NCBI GenBank assembly: GCA_029562645.1
Contig: JAKQUI010000004.1
Span: 186,001-250,000, forward strand
Source of the DNA: Spirochaetota bacterium
Lineage (GTDB): Bacteria; Spirochaetota; UBA4802; JAKQUI01
Direction: 5' to 3'
Length of the DNA stretch: 64,000 bases
Shown here: positions 45,483-53,895 of the stretch, one piece after another
How positions within the stretch are numbered: the stretch's first letter is position 1
Layout: each line of letters opens with the position of its first letter
The notes under the pieces: generated by a model
What the model saw: only the letters and a program-made list of their open reading frames with translations
Told to the model about the DNA's origin: nothing
Database searches by the model: none
Position numbers and translations under genes: made by a program

Positions 45483-45665
45483 ATGGCATCGAGAGGCAAC
45501 CAATCGTCTCAGTCTTCATTGTGATGCGGCGATGGCCACATGCGCGGAAATTTTTGCAACCGCCCGGGTTCAAGGCTGTCCGTTTCTTATAAATCGCGAG
45601 GTCTCATCAACACACAGAACGCAACGACGCACGCTGCAAACGGTAACGATTGTCAGGAGAAAACG

Positions 45666-47579
45666 ATGGCAGGGGAAAAGCTGTTACTCACGGGCGTGTT
45701 CGGCCCGTATGGCGTCTCGGATGAATACGCCGCTGGGCTCGGCATGCAGATGGAGCTGTTGAACAACCAGATCACGCGCGAGCAGGGGGTCCACTCGCCG
45801 CGCCAGTCGTATTGGACCTTCCCGCTGTATCTCTTGGCGGAGAACCTCGCGGTCTCCAGCACCGTGCTCGATTTTCCGAGCTGGAGCGAGTTTACGCGCG
45901 AACTGAAGAAGGGCTACACGCACGTGGGCATCAACTTCATCGTCCCCAACGTGATGAAGGCCCGGCGCATGGCCGAGCATATCCGCCGCCATCATCCCGC
46001 GATGAAGATCATCCTCGGCGGGTACGGAACCACCATCCCCGATCTCGAGACCATCGTGCCGCACGATGCGAAGTGCCGCGGCGAGGGCGTACGCTGGCTG
46101 CGCGAGTATTTCGGCGAGGACCCCGCCGCGCCGCTGCGGCATCCCGTGATCATCGGGCCCGCCTACGAGCGCATCTATGGCTTCTCCGGAAAGCCCAGCG
46201 GCGGGATCCTCATGCCCGGCGTCGGCTGCGAGAACGGCTGCAAATTCTGCGTCACCTCGCACAACTTCAACAGGCAGTATCTCCCGCTCCTGCGCACGGG
46301 AGGCGATATCTTCACTGCCTGCCGGCGCATGGAGACGGCGGTGGGCGCGCGCGGCTTTTCCGTCATGGACGAAAACTTCCTTAAGAACCCGCAGCGGGCG
46401 CGCGAGCTTTTAGAGGTCATGACCGAGCACAACAAACCGTACGTGTTCGACATCTTCTCGTCCGCGGAGGTGATCGCCACCGTGGGGGTCGATTTCCTGG
46501 TGCGCCTGGGCGTGCACCTGGTGTGGATCGGCGTGGAGTCGAAGCGGAGCTCCTTCGAGAAGACCAAGGGGATCGACCTTTCCGCGCTCATCGCGGAGCT
46601 TCGCGCCAAGGGGATCGCGGTGAACGCCTCCGCGATCCTCTTCCAGGACCACCACGACGAACAGACGCTGCGCGAGGACATCGACTACGTGATCGGCCTG
46701 GAATCGGACCTGGTGCAATTCATGAACTACACGCCGCTTCCGGCGACCGCGCTCACCGCGGAGCTTTCAGCGGAGGGGAGACTCAACGACACGCCGTATC
46801 GCTTCCTGCACGGCGCGGGCGGACTCGCGTTTGTCCACCCGCACATCAACGACCGAAGGAAGCATGTCCGCTACCTTCGGGAGGCTTTCAGGCGCAAGTT
46901 CCTGGCCCACGGCCCCGGCGTGCTCAGCATGGCGCAAACCGCCATCGCCGGATACCGCCGGGCGGTCGCGGACCACGCGCGGCGAATGCGCGACGGTCTC
47001 GCCTGGAACCCCGCGACGCTTCGCTACGAGCGAACCGATACGCCCGTACGCGACGAGTTCATGGAGTCGCGCATCCGCATGATGCGAAAGATCGCCACGA
47101 ACATCCGGCTCGTCCTCACCGCGGCCCGCGTCTACGCGCCCAACGGGGCGGCCCGCAAAAAGGCGAAAGCGGTCGCGCGCGACTTCACCGAAACGCTCGG
47201 CCCGGCGCCGCTTCCCGCGCGTCTCGCCTCGCTCGCCTTGGTGGCCACCGCTGCCGTCGAATGGCTGCGCACCCGGGCCGCGCGTCTGGCCGGACGCGAG
47301 AGCGTCATCTACCAACCGCCGTCCAAACGGGTCGAGTATCCGCGCGCGATTTCGCTCACAAAGGAACACGCGACAATGCGCGCCCTGCTCGACATGGTTC
47401 CCGAATTCGTGCTGGGCGCGATGGCCCGACGGAACATCTCCGTGCGCGCACTCGCCCGGCGCGCCGGCATTTCGCCCGCGCTCGTCCGCGGCATCGTCGC
47501 CGGTCGCCGACACGACGTGACCGCCCATACGATCGAGGCGGTCCTCGCCGCGTTGGGATACCGGATCGTCCTGGAATAG
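45666..47579 (+). CDS. B12-binding-type radical SAM protein with C-terminal helix-turn-helix
   Basis: A protein of 637 residues. The N-terminal B12-binding-like Rossmann part (about 1-150) has VGINFIVPNVMKARRM and IILGGYGTTIPD. The radical SAM domain has the cluster ligands Cys188, Cys192 and Cys195 in CENGCKFC. A basic linker follows, and the last 57 residues (581-637) look like an XRE-type HTH: NISVRALARRAGISPALVRG then TIEAVLAALGYRI. ATG 45666 has AGGAG seven bases upstream. The product may methylate or rearrange a substrate, and the HTH could bind DNA or RNA. Substrate unknown. Confidence 0.82.
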   Translation: MAGEKLLLTGVFGPYGVSDEYAAGLGMQMELLNNQITREQGVHSPRQSYWTFPLYLLAENLAVSSTVLDFPSWSEFTRELKKGYTHVGINFIVPNVMKARRMAEHIRRHHPAMKIILGGYGTTIPDLETIVPHDAKCRGEGVRWLREYFGEDPAAPLRHPVIIGPAYERIYGFSGKPSGGILMPGVGCENGCKFCVTSHNFNRQYLPLLRTGGDIFTACRRMETAVGARGFSVMDENFLKNPQRARELLEVMTEHNKPYVFDIFSSAEVIATVGVDFLVRLGVHLVWIGVESKRSSFEKTKGIDLSALIAELRAKGIAVNASAILFQDHHDEQTLREDIDYVIGLESDLVQFMNYTPLPATALTAELSAEGRLNDTPYRFLHGAGGLAFVHPHINDRRKHVRYLREAFRRKFLAHGPGVLSMAQTAIAGYRRAVADHARRMRDGLAWNPATLRYERTDTPVRDEFMESRIRMMRKIATNIRLVLTAARVYAPNGAARKKAKAVARDFTETLGPAPLPARLASLALVATAAVEWLRTRAARLAGRESVIYQPPSKRVEYPRAISLTKEHATMRALLDMVPEFVLGAMARRNISVRALARRAGISPALVRGIVAGRRHDVTAHTIEAVLAALGYRIVLE

Positions 47580-48181
47580 GGCTGGGCGTCGTTTGCTATC
47601 GGACGCTGGTACATTCTGAATTGTATATTGTCTTTTTGTTTTGAGGCTGATGACGGCTTCGCCCCGGTCTGTTTTTGCACATTTGCATGGAACCAGTACG
47701 AACACAAAGCGAACTCAAAATGAATATTCTATCGGATTGTGTTGTATTTTTTTATTGCAAATGCTGGCTTCGATACGCCTGCGGGGAAAGACATCTACCG
47801 ACTGCATAACAGATTCATCATTTAACCATCACCGTACAAGACTTACAATCCTATACCCGGAACTTAAATTTCACATTCCCCCTGAAGAGCGGCCGAACCA
47901 ACGCAATCCCGAGGATATTGACGAGAACGCCTGTATCCGTAATGTTTTGTTTGTCGGCAATAGGACCTCCATGGATGGAAGGACGTCTTCGGCCGTATGT
48001 CTTGGGCCAACAACCAGCTATGGCGCATATGCACCCAGCTCCCGAATCACGACACCCCCTGGAATCAGAGGTTACATCAGCATCTGTGCGGTGAAAAGAA
48101 GGACAAGAATTGACATCCAGCGATGCGTCCAAACGGAACTATCGAGCCGCGAGGATTGCATTCGATGCCCCGTTCCGTGCC
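47580..48181. other. Gene-poor, A+T-richer gap
   Basis: About 600 bases between a rightward and a leftward gene. Base composition is clearly less G+C-rich than the surroundings. Open frames exist on both strands but their translations lack protein character. On the minus strand a short signal-like start (MSILVLLFTAQMLM at 48116) meets a stop at once, and another frame ends in GNVKFKFRV at 47851. This could be a decayed gene. I see no tRNA, terminator or mobile-element end. Confidence 0.4.
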
Positions 48182-48940
48182 TCACTTTTTCTTGAGCGAC
48201 TCCAGCAGCTTTTTAATCCGCTCGCGGTTGTCGTCGGAACCCACATAGGTCCTAAACAGCCACTCGTGCATTTTCATGGCGCCGTCGACGCTGTTGTTCA
48301 TGGCATTGTGTGCGAACCGTTTAATCTCCATCATACACATGCGGTCATAGGATGCCATCGTCCGGGCGATTTCCATAACCGACGAGAGCACGGTCCCCGG
48401 CGTAAAAAGCTTCGTGACATACCCCAAGCGCAGCGCCTCCTGGGCGTCGAAGATCCGCCCGGTCAGGGCGATCTCCTTGGCCGGCCCCATCCCAATGACC
48501 CGCCAGAGCGGATCGAACATCGGCACGAGCGAGAGGAGCACCTCGCGTTGGCTGAACTTCGAATTCTCTGCGGCGTACCGGATATCGCACATCAGCGTGA
48601 GGTCGAACCCGCCCGCGATGGCGGCGCCCTCGATCGCGGCGATGACGGGCTGCGCGCAGAACATGATGGAACGATAGGCCCGGTGGAAGAGTGCGGTGAA
48701 CGCCTCGTTGGACTCCCTCCGAAGCGTCTGAACGGATTCCAGATCGAAGCCACCGGAAAAGATTTTACTGCTTCCGGTCAGCACGATTACGTGGACGTCC
48801 TCCCGCTGGTTGAGGTCCGTGAAGATATCGCCGATCTCCGTGAGGACCTCCGGCGAAAGCGCGTTCCCCTTGTCCGGACGGTTGATGGTGACCAGCGCGA
48901 TCTTGTCTTCGATTGCGGTTATGAGATATTTCTGATTCAT
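48182..48940 (-). CDS. Enoyl-CoA hydratase/isomerase family protein
   Basis: A protein of 252 residues with the crotonase fold: IALVTINRPDKGNALS at the start, oxyanion-hole residues around KIFSGGFDLE and AAIAGGFDLTLMCD. In rat mitochondrial enoyl-CoA hydratase the acid residues are Glu144 and Glu164. Here the first is Asp (GGFD) and the second is kept (QRE). It may therefore be an isomerase, hydrolase or other CoA-ester enzyme rather than a hydratase. ATG 48940 follows CGAGGAT. The C-terminal KKLLESLKKK is usual for the family. Confidence 0.83.
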   Translation of the reverse strand: MNQKYLITAIEDKIALVTINRPDKGNALSPEVLTEIGDIFTDLNQREDVHVIVLTGSSKIFSGGFDLESVQTLRRESNEAFTALFHRAYRSIMFCAQPVIAAIEGAAIAGGFDLTLMCDIRYAAENSKFSQREVLLSLVPMFDPLWRVIGMGPAKEIALTGRIFDAQEALRLGYVTKLFTPGTVLSSVMEIARTMASYDRMCMMEIKRFAHNAMNNSVDGAMKMHEWLFRTYVGSDDNRERIKKLLESLKKK

Positions 48941-48965
48941 GGTATCCTCGTCCTCGCCATCCAAC

Positions 48966-48971
48966 ATTATA
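48966..48971 (-). promoter_or_regulatory. Candidate -10 element for the crotonase gene
   Basis: A perfect TATAAT on the minus strand lies 25 bases before the ATG at 48940. No good -35 is present at the usual distance, so it would be activator-dependent or a short-leader promoter. Confidence 0.35.
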
Positions 48972-49129
48972 CCCAAGTGTAGAAAACGACCGACATCGTC
49001 GTCCCACAAGAGCCTAGCACATCCCAACAGGCGCGACGAATACTCTGTAATTGTTGTTGCGCTGGCGTCAACCCGAACTCACCATACTTCGCCAGATCCC
49101 CTGCACGTTTCGCCAACCCCCTCCCACGA

Positions 49130-49159
49130 AAAAGCCCCGCAACATCGCGGGGCTTTTTC
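49130..49159. terminator. Bidirectional rho-independent terminator
   Basis: AAAAAGCCCCGC and GCGGGGCTTTTT form a perfect 12-base stem with a 6-base loop. It follows the LysM gene stop by 20 bases on the minus strand and has T tracts on both sides. Confidence 0.88.
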
Positions 49160-49178
49160 ATTCTCGTTCCTGCGCGTC

Positions 49179-50444
49179 CTACTCGGCCGCCTTTTCCTCG
49201 GCCGGCGCTTCCGTCTTTTCGGGACCTTTGGCCTTTACGGCCTTCGGGTTTTTCGGGATCTTCAGTTTCATGCCCGGCCGGATGAGGTTCGGGTTCTTGA
49301 CCTTCCCCCGGTTGGCGTCGTAGATCACCCTCCACAGGCGCGGGTTCTTGTACGCCTCGGCGGCGATGCGCCACAGGCAGTCGCGGCGGGACGGACGGTA
49401 CTTCACCTTGTAGATGTAGTAGTCCTTGTCCGCATCGGCGATTTTATCCTTGTCCTTGTCGGCGTCGGGGCGGTCCTTGCCCACCGCGGCGTCGGGGTCC
49501 TGTGCGGGCTTCGAGGCGACCACGATGCCCGCGAGGCGTTTCGCCTCGTCGGCGGCGTCGATCGCCTCCTTGTACTTGCCTTCGGCGAACAGGCCCTTCG
49601 CGTTCTTGATCGATTCGTTCGCCCCGGCGAGCTCGTCCTTCGCGCCGCTGGCGCCCGCGGACTTGTTGGCGTTCTCCACCACGAGCTCGGCGGCCGAGAT
49701 GCGCTTCTTCGCGGTCTCCTTGAGCGAGGCGAGGTAGGCCTCGTCGGCGTTGATCTTGGCGACCTCCACCGCGGACAGCCCCTTCTTGAGCTTCATGTCG
49801 TCCAACGCGCCCTGGGCGATTCCCAGGTTCTCCTCGGCGAGCTTCACCTTCTCGGGGGCGTACTTGTCGGCGTCGTAGCGCTTTGCGTCGGCCAGCGTCG
49901 AGCGCACCTCGTCGATGGAATCCTTGAGCACGTTCTTCTTGCCCAGGGCGATCGTGCGGGCGTTCTTCGCCTCCTTGTCGGCCTCCACGGCGCCCAGGTA
50001 GGCCTCGTAGTATTTCTTGTTCTCGAACTTGTCCTGCGCGTCCTTCACCAGCTTCTCGGCAACGCCGTACTCCGGCTTGGCCAAAAGCGGCGCGGCGGCC
50101 TCATCGGCCTCCTGCAGGCTCTTCTCGGCGATTTCGATGGTGTCCTTTGCCAAAAGCGGCACGGCCTTGTTGTAGGCCTCGATGGCCTTCTTCTGCGACT
50201 CGACGGCGGCCTTGGTTGCCTTCTCCAGGTCTTCCTTCTTCACCTGCTGATGGCACTCGAAGAGCTTCTCCTTCGACGCCTGGAGCTCGGCGGGTGCGTA
50301 CTTGTCGGCCTTCACCGATATCGCGCGCGACATGTCGGCCTTGGCAAGCGACATCTCCTTGATGGGAACGGTCTCGCGGCAGCCAGCGACGACCGCGCAG
50401 AGTACCGCAAGGCACAGTGAATAGACTTTTATGCTTCGTTTCAT
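49179..50444 (-). CDS. LysM lipoprotein with repeated helical region
   Basis: A protein of 421 residues with signal MKRSIKVYSLCLAVLC and lipobox VVAGC. The central part has helical repeats of the DUF4398 type, each with ADKYAP followed by a charged helix (about residues 47 and 197). A C-terminal LysM domain begins CLWRIAAEAYKNPRLW and ends PGMKLKIP, so it should bind peptidoglycan. A Lys/Glu/Ala tail follows. ATG 50444 follows AGGGGCGG. It comes after the STAS gene on the same strand. Probably an outer-membrane protein tied to the wall. Confidence 0.8.
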   Translation of the reverse strand: MKRSIKVYSLCLAVLCAVVAGCRETVPIKEMSLAKADMSRAISVKADKYAPAELQASKEKLFECHQQVKKEDLEKATKAAVESQKKAIEAYNKAVPLLAKDTIEIAEKSLQEADEAAAPLLAKPEYGVAEKLVKDAQDKFENKKYYEAYLGAVEADKEAKNARTIALGKKNVLKDSIDEVRSTLADAKRYDADKYAPEKVKLAEENLGIAQGALDDMKLKKGLSAVEVAKINADEAYLASLKETAKKRISAAELVVENANKSAGASGAKDELAGANESIKNAKGLFAEGKYKEAIDAADEAKRLAGIVVASKPAQDPDAAVGKDRPDADKDKDKIADADKDYYIYKVKYRPSRRDCLWRIAAEAYKNPRLWRVIYDANRGKVKNPNLIRPGMKLKIPKNPKAVKAKGPEKTEAPAEEKAAE

Positions 50445-50524
50445 ACGCCGCCCCTTTTGTAGCAATTATTTTGATGATGGTGCCGGCCGCGCGCGAGGCG
50501 CGCGAATCAGCCCGGCGATGCCGG

Positions 50525-50863
50525 CTATTTGTTGAATGAATCCACCGCGACGTCCTCGGCGTCGAAGATCTCGAAGAACGACGTGAGCTTGGTCAGCTCG
50601 AACACCTTGCGCACCGACGCGTATACGTTGATGATCTTCAGGCCGCCCTGGTACTTCTTCAGGTTCGAGAGGCTCGAGATGAGCGCCCCGATGCCCGACG
50701 AGTCTATATACGAAACCTTCTCGAGGTTGATGATCACGTTATATTTCTTCTCTTCGATGAGCTTGCTGATGATATCCTTTATCTCCGGCGCATTATAGAG
50801 GTCGATTTCACCCGTGATGTCGAGTATAACGATGTCCCCTTTGTTCCTCTTCGTGATATCCAT
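50525..50863 (-). CDS. STAS-domain anti-sigma factor antagonist (SpoIIAA/RsbV-like)
   Basis: A protein of 112 residues with VILDITGEIDLYNAPEIKD and the phospho-Ser region YIDSSGIGALISS. It closes with TSFFEIFDAEDVAV. ATG 50863 has AAGGAG nine bases upstream and its own promoter. It lies 80 bases before the LysM lipoprotein. Function: reversible partner of an anti-sigma kinase. No kinase or sigma factor lies in the window. Confidence 0.88.
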   Translation of the reverse strand: MDITKRNKGDIVILDITGEIDLYNAPEIKDIISKLIEEKKYNVIINLEKVSYIDSSGIGALISSLSNLKKYQGGLKIINVYASVRKVFELTKLTSFFEIFDAEDVAVDSFNK

Positions 50864-50917
50864 GCTCGACGGCTCCTTCTCTGTTGTGGAAATATGCCTT
50901 CCGTGTATCAGCATTCC

Positions 50918-50946
50918 ACCCTAGTAGGCTCTGGCGGAGATGTCAA
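50918..50946 (-). promoter_or_regulatory. Promoter of the STAS gene
   Basis: On the minus strand TTGACA (50946-50941), a 17-base spacer and TAGGGT (50923-50918). It ends 54 bases before the ATG. Strong -35, weak -10. Confidence 0.45.
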
Positions 50947-51000
50947 GATAAAATATTCTGAAAAAACCAATGAATTCGATAAAATGTTCAGGTTCCGAAC

Positions 51001-52140
51001 TCAGTCGCCGCCGGTATCGCCCCCGCCGGGAGCGTAGGCGCGCTCGTACTCGCGCATCAGGGCGCCAAACGAACCGCCGGCGATCGATGCGGCGATCCGG
51101 TCCATCAGGCGCTTCATGAACGAAAGGTTGTGATAGGTATTGTAGATGAGCGCGGCGATCTCGCCCGCGCGGAAGATGTGACGCAGATACGCGCGGCTGA
51201 AGGTCCGGCACACGTAACAGGGGCACCCGGCGTCGATGGGCCCGTCGTCATCCGCGAAGCGCGCCGTTTTAATGTTGATCCGGCCCGCGTCCGTGTACAG
51301 GGTCCCGTTTCGCGCGATCCGCGTGGGCATCACGCAGTCGAACATGTCCACGCCCCGGCTCACGGCGTACAGGATCTCCAGCGGGCTCCCCACGCCCATC
51401 ATGTAGCGCGGCTTGTGCGCGGGCAGCAGACCAAGCGTCAGTTCGGTCATGGCGCGATAGAGCTCCTTGGGCTCGCCCACGGACAGCCCGCCGATCGCGT
51501 AACCGGACACGTCCAGCTCCAGCAGCCGCTCGATGCACTCGCGCCGCAGGTGCTCGTACACCCCGCCCTGGGTGATGGCGAAGAGCGCCTGGCGCCCGGT
51601 GTCGAAACGCTCGCGCCAGTAGCCGTGCGAGTCGCGCGCCCAGGCGACGGTCTTCTCCAGCGCGCCGCGCGCCTGCGCCTCCGTCGCCGGGTAGTGGATG
51701 CATTCGTCCAGCACCATCATGATGTCCGATCCGATGGCGCGCTGCGCGTCCAGCACCAGGCGCGGCGTGAACAGGTGGCGCGAGCCGTCGATGTGCGAGC
51801 GAAACTCCACGCCCTCCTCGCGCACCGTGCACAGGTTCGAGAGGGAGAAGACCTGGAACCCCCCCGAGTCGGTGAGGATGGCCCGGTCGAAGCGCATGAA
51901 CCGGTGCAGGCCGCCCGCGCGGGCGAGCGCATCGGCCCCCGGCCGAAGGTACAGATGATAGGTGTTGGCCAGGATCATGTCGAAGCCCAGCTCGTCGATG
52001 TCGCGGTTGGTCAGGGCGCGCACGGCGCCGCGCGTCGCGACCGGCATGAATACCGGCGTCGCGATCTCCCCGTGCGCCGTCGAAAGCGTCCCGGTCCGTG
52101 CGCCCGTTGCCGTGTCGGTTGCGTGTACTTTGAATTCCAT
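51001..52140 (-). CDS. tgt: Queuine tRNA-ribosyltransferase
   Basis: A protein of 379 residues. TGT swaps guanine-34 for preQ1 in tRNAs of Asp, Asn, His and Tyr. The general acid/base Asp is in TDSGGFQVFS, the nucleophile Asp in MFDCVMPTRIARNG, and Zn ligands in CPCYVCRTFSRAYLRH. The ending GGGDTGGD is unusual but harmless. The start at 52140 gives the standard N-terminus. It lies opposite tRNA-Asp(GTC), one of its own substrates. Confidence 0.95.
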   Translation of the reverse strand: MEFKVHATDTATGARTGTLSTAHGEIATPVFMPVATRGAVRALTNRDIDELGFDMILANTYHLYLRPGADALARAGGLHRFMRFDRAILTDSGGFQVFSLSNLCTVREEGVEFRSHIDGSRHLFTPRLVLDAQRAIGSDIMMVLDECIHYPATEAQARGALEKTVAWARDSHGYWRERFDTGRQALFAITQGGVYEHLRRECIERLLELDVSGYAIGGLSVGEPKELYRAMTELTLGLLPAHKPRYMMGVGSPLEILYAVSRGVDMFDCVMPTRIARNGTLYTDAGRINIKTARFADDDGPIDAGCPCYVCRTFSRAYLRHIFRAGEIAALIYNTYHNLSFMKRLMDRIAASIAGGSFGALMREYERAYAPGGGDTGGD

Positions 52141-52167
52141 GATATTATTTTCGATGAAAATTTTTCA

Positions 52168-52195
52168 TTGACACAAAGGAGCGCCTCGGTAGTGT
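52168..52195 (+). promoter_or_regulatory. Promoter of tRNA-Asp
   Basis: TTGACA (52168-52173), a 16-base spacer and TAGTGT (52190-52195), 15 bases before the mature tRNA. Confidence 0.5.
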
Positions 52196-52209
52196 GGCGA
52201 CTGCTTTAC

Positions 52210-52283
52210 GGGGTGTTAGCTCAGTCGGTTAGAGTACCTGCCTGTCACGCAGGGGGTCGCGAGTTCGAGTCTCGTACACCCCG
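52210..52283 (+). tRNA. tRNA-Asp (anticodon GTC)
   Basis: 74 bases. Acceptor stem GGGGTGT with ACACCCC and G73 as discriminator. The anticodon stem CCTGC/GCAGG surrounds CTGTCAC, so the anticodon is GTC. The T arm has TTCGAGT. CCA is not encoded. The T-stem has one G-T wobble pair. The cognate queuosine enzyme gene tgt lies just upstream on the other strand. Confidence 0.95.
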
Positions 52284-52296
52284 ATCCGTAGTGCAT

Positions 52297-52324
52297 CAAA
52301 GGAGGCGTTAGCGCGCCTCCTTTG
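52297..52324. terminator. Terminator hairpin after tRNA-Asp
   Basis: CAAAGGAGGCG and CGCCTCCTTTG form a perfect 11-base stem with a 6-base loop. The loop also contains part of the stop codon of the leftward lipoprotein gene, so the element serves both transcripts. Confidence 0.7.
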
Positions 52325-52766
52325 CATTTTCACCCTCGACCCGCCCGCGAAGCCCCTCCCGCCGCACCTGAAACACGACCGCGCAGCTCCGATCGTCGCG
52401 AAACGAGCGATACACGATGGTTCCGCGCGCAATCGCGTCCCGAATGTCGCGATCGAAGGTGAGCTGCAGCCACGCCCGCTGCCCTGCGCCGGATGCGCCG
52501 AGGGCCTTCGCTCGCTGATCGGCAAAATCGCGCAAAACCCGCTCGCGGGCGAGCTCGGCGGCGCGCTCCAGCGTGGCGCGCCGGCTCACCGGCGCCGCGC
52601 TCCCGGCGGACGCTCCGTCGCGCGCAACCGCGGGCGCCTCAACCGCCACCCGGTATATATCGTCGCCCGCCCACCCCGTCTGCGGCGCACGCGGCCCGCT
52701 CGCGCAGCGGGCGACGACGGCCGCAATCATAACAACGGAAAAAAGGGCGCCCCGTGAACGTCGCAT
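52308..52766 (-). CDS. Small lipoprotein of unknown function
   Basis: A protein of 152 residues with signal RGALFSVVMIAAVVA and an atypical lipobox VVARC. The mature part has an Ala/Arg-rich helix (TLERAAELARERVLRDFAD) and a beta-rich end with VVFQVRREGLRG. It resembles LPP20-type envelope lipoproteins only loosely. It starts 6 bases after the moaA stop, so it is probably cotranscribed. Its stop lies in the tRNA terminator. Confidence 0.6.
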   Translation of the reverse strand: MRRSRGALFSVVMIAAVVARCASGPRAPQTGWAGDDIYRVAVEAPAVARDGASAGSAAPVSRRATLERAAELARERVLRDFADQRAKALGASGAGQRAWLQLTFDRDIRDAIARGTIVYRSFRDDRSCAVVFQVRREGLRGRVEGENAKEAR

Positions 52767-52772
52767 GTATTG

Positions 52773-53783
52773 CTAGCCGCCGATCTTCGACATCGGGCGC
52801 ACCGGCGCCCCCTCGAGCGATCGGCACACCTGGCCGGTGTTGCTGTCGCACACCAGCGTATGCGCGCACGGCTTCTCGGCCACCGCGCGCCGAATGATCG
52901 TCCGGAGCGCGTCGTCGCCCATGTCCATGCGATACGGGCCCTTGAGGTCGTACTCGGCGGTTCCGTGCAAGCAGGTCTTGAGCATGCCGTCGCAGGTGAG
53001 GCGCATCCGGTTGCACCGCGCGCAGAAGGTGTGGGTGATCGGCGGGATCACGCCGATGCGCATTGCGCGGCCGCCCCGATACTCGAGGTCGTACATCATG
53101 GCGACGCTCGTGTCGATGCGGTCGTTCCGCGCGAGCCGCCCCAGCGCCGCGAGGCGCTCGACGAGGCTGTCGGCGGGCACGAAGCCGGACTCCGCCCGAT
53201 CGTCCGTAAACGGCATCTGCTCGATGAAACGAAGCATCACGTCCTTGTCGTGAAAGAACTCGAGGAAGTCGTTCACCTCGTGCAGCGAATCCTCGAACAG
53301 CACCGCGTTTATCTTCAGGTCGAACGCCCCCAGCGCGATCGCCCGCTCGATGTTCGCGAGCACGCGGTCGAAGTAGTCGCGCCCGGTGATCTCCCGATAG
53401 CGCGCGCTCGACATCGTGTCCAGGCTGATGTTGAGCTTGCGCACCCCCAGGCGCATGAGCTCCGCGAGCGCCCCGTCGAGGAGCACCCCGTTGGTCGTGA
53501 GGCAGAGCTCGATACCGGGAGCGGCCGCGCGCGCGCCGGCGATGATGTCGATGATGCCCTTGCGCACCAGTGGCTCGCCGCCGGTGAAGCGGATCTTGCG
53601 CACGCCCAGCTCTGCGAAGAGCTCAATGAAGTGAAGGAACTCCTCGTTGCGCAACACCTCGTCGTGCGTCAAATGCTCCACGCCATCGGGCGGGATGCAA
53701 TACCGGCAGCGCAGGTTGCACTTGTCCGTCACCGAGATGCGGAGATAATCGAGCACGCGGTTGTAGGGATCACGCAAAATCAT
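52773..53783 (-). CDS. moaA: GTP 3',8-cyclase MoaA
   Basis: A protein of 336 residues, first step of molybdopterin synthesis. The N-terminal radical SAM cluster motif is DKCNLRCRYC. The second 4Fe-4S cluster is in FCARCNRMRLTCDG and KTCLHG. The C-terminal GG in MSKIGG is the functional tail. RFTGGEPLVR is also standard. moaC lies 7 kb to the right and no moaB or moaE is seen here. Confidence 0.96.
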   Translation of the reverse strand: MILRDPYNRVLDYLRISVTDKCNLRCRYCIPPDGVEHLTHDEVLRNEEFLHFIELFAELGVRKIRFTGGEPLVRKGIIDIIAGARAAAPGIELCLTTNGVLLDGALAELMRLGVRKLNISLDTMSSARYREITGRDYFDRVLANIERAIALGAFDLKINAVLFEDSLHEVNDFLEFFHDKDVMLRFIEQMPFTDDRAESGFVPADSLVERLAALGRLARNDRIDTSVAMMYDLEYRGGRAMRIGVIPPITHTFCARCNRMRLTCDGMLKTCLHGTAEYDLKGPYRMDMGDDALRTIIRRAVAEKPCAHTLVCDSNTGQVCRSLEGAPVRPMSKIGG

Positions 53784-53895
53784 GTCGCTCTTGGCGCTGC
53801 GGCGCCTGCGCTCCGTTCCGTGTTCGGCGGGGAGTCCCGCCGTCGATGGCCATTCTAGCGCACGACCCCGCGGCGGTCACCGATTTTTTTCTTCG

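Larger units (their letters stand above)
45319..45665. other. Intergenic region between divergent moxR and radical SAM genes
   Basis: 347 bases with no gene. It holds the moxR promoter (45398-45426), a strong terminator-like hairpin (45448-45482) reading leftward, and the leader of the rightward radical SAM gene with TTATAAAT near 45590 as a possible -10. A short 34-codon frame through the hairpin is judged spurious. Confidence 0.6.

Noticed and set aside
45425-45529. 34-codon frame between divergent moxR and radical SAM genes
   Set aside because: It runs through a perfect terminator hairpin and has no ribosome site.
47641-48195. 184-codon rightward frame in the A+T-richer gap
   Set aside because: No ribosome site, Ser/Arg/Thr-rich with scattered Cys, no hydrophobic pattern. 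It overlaps the 3' end of the crotonase gene.
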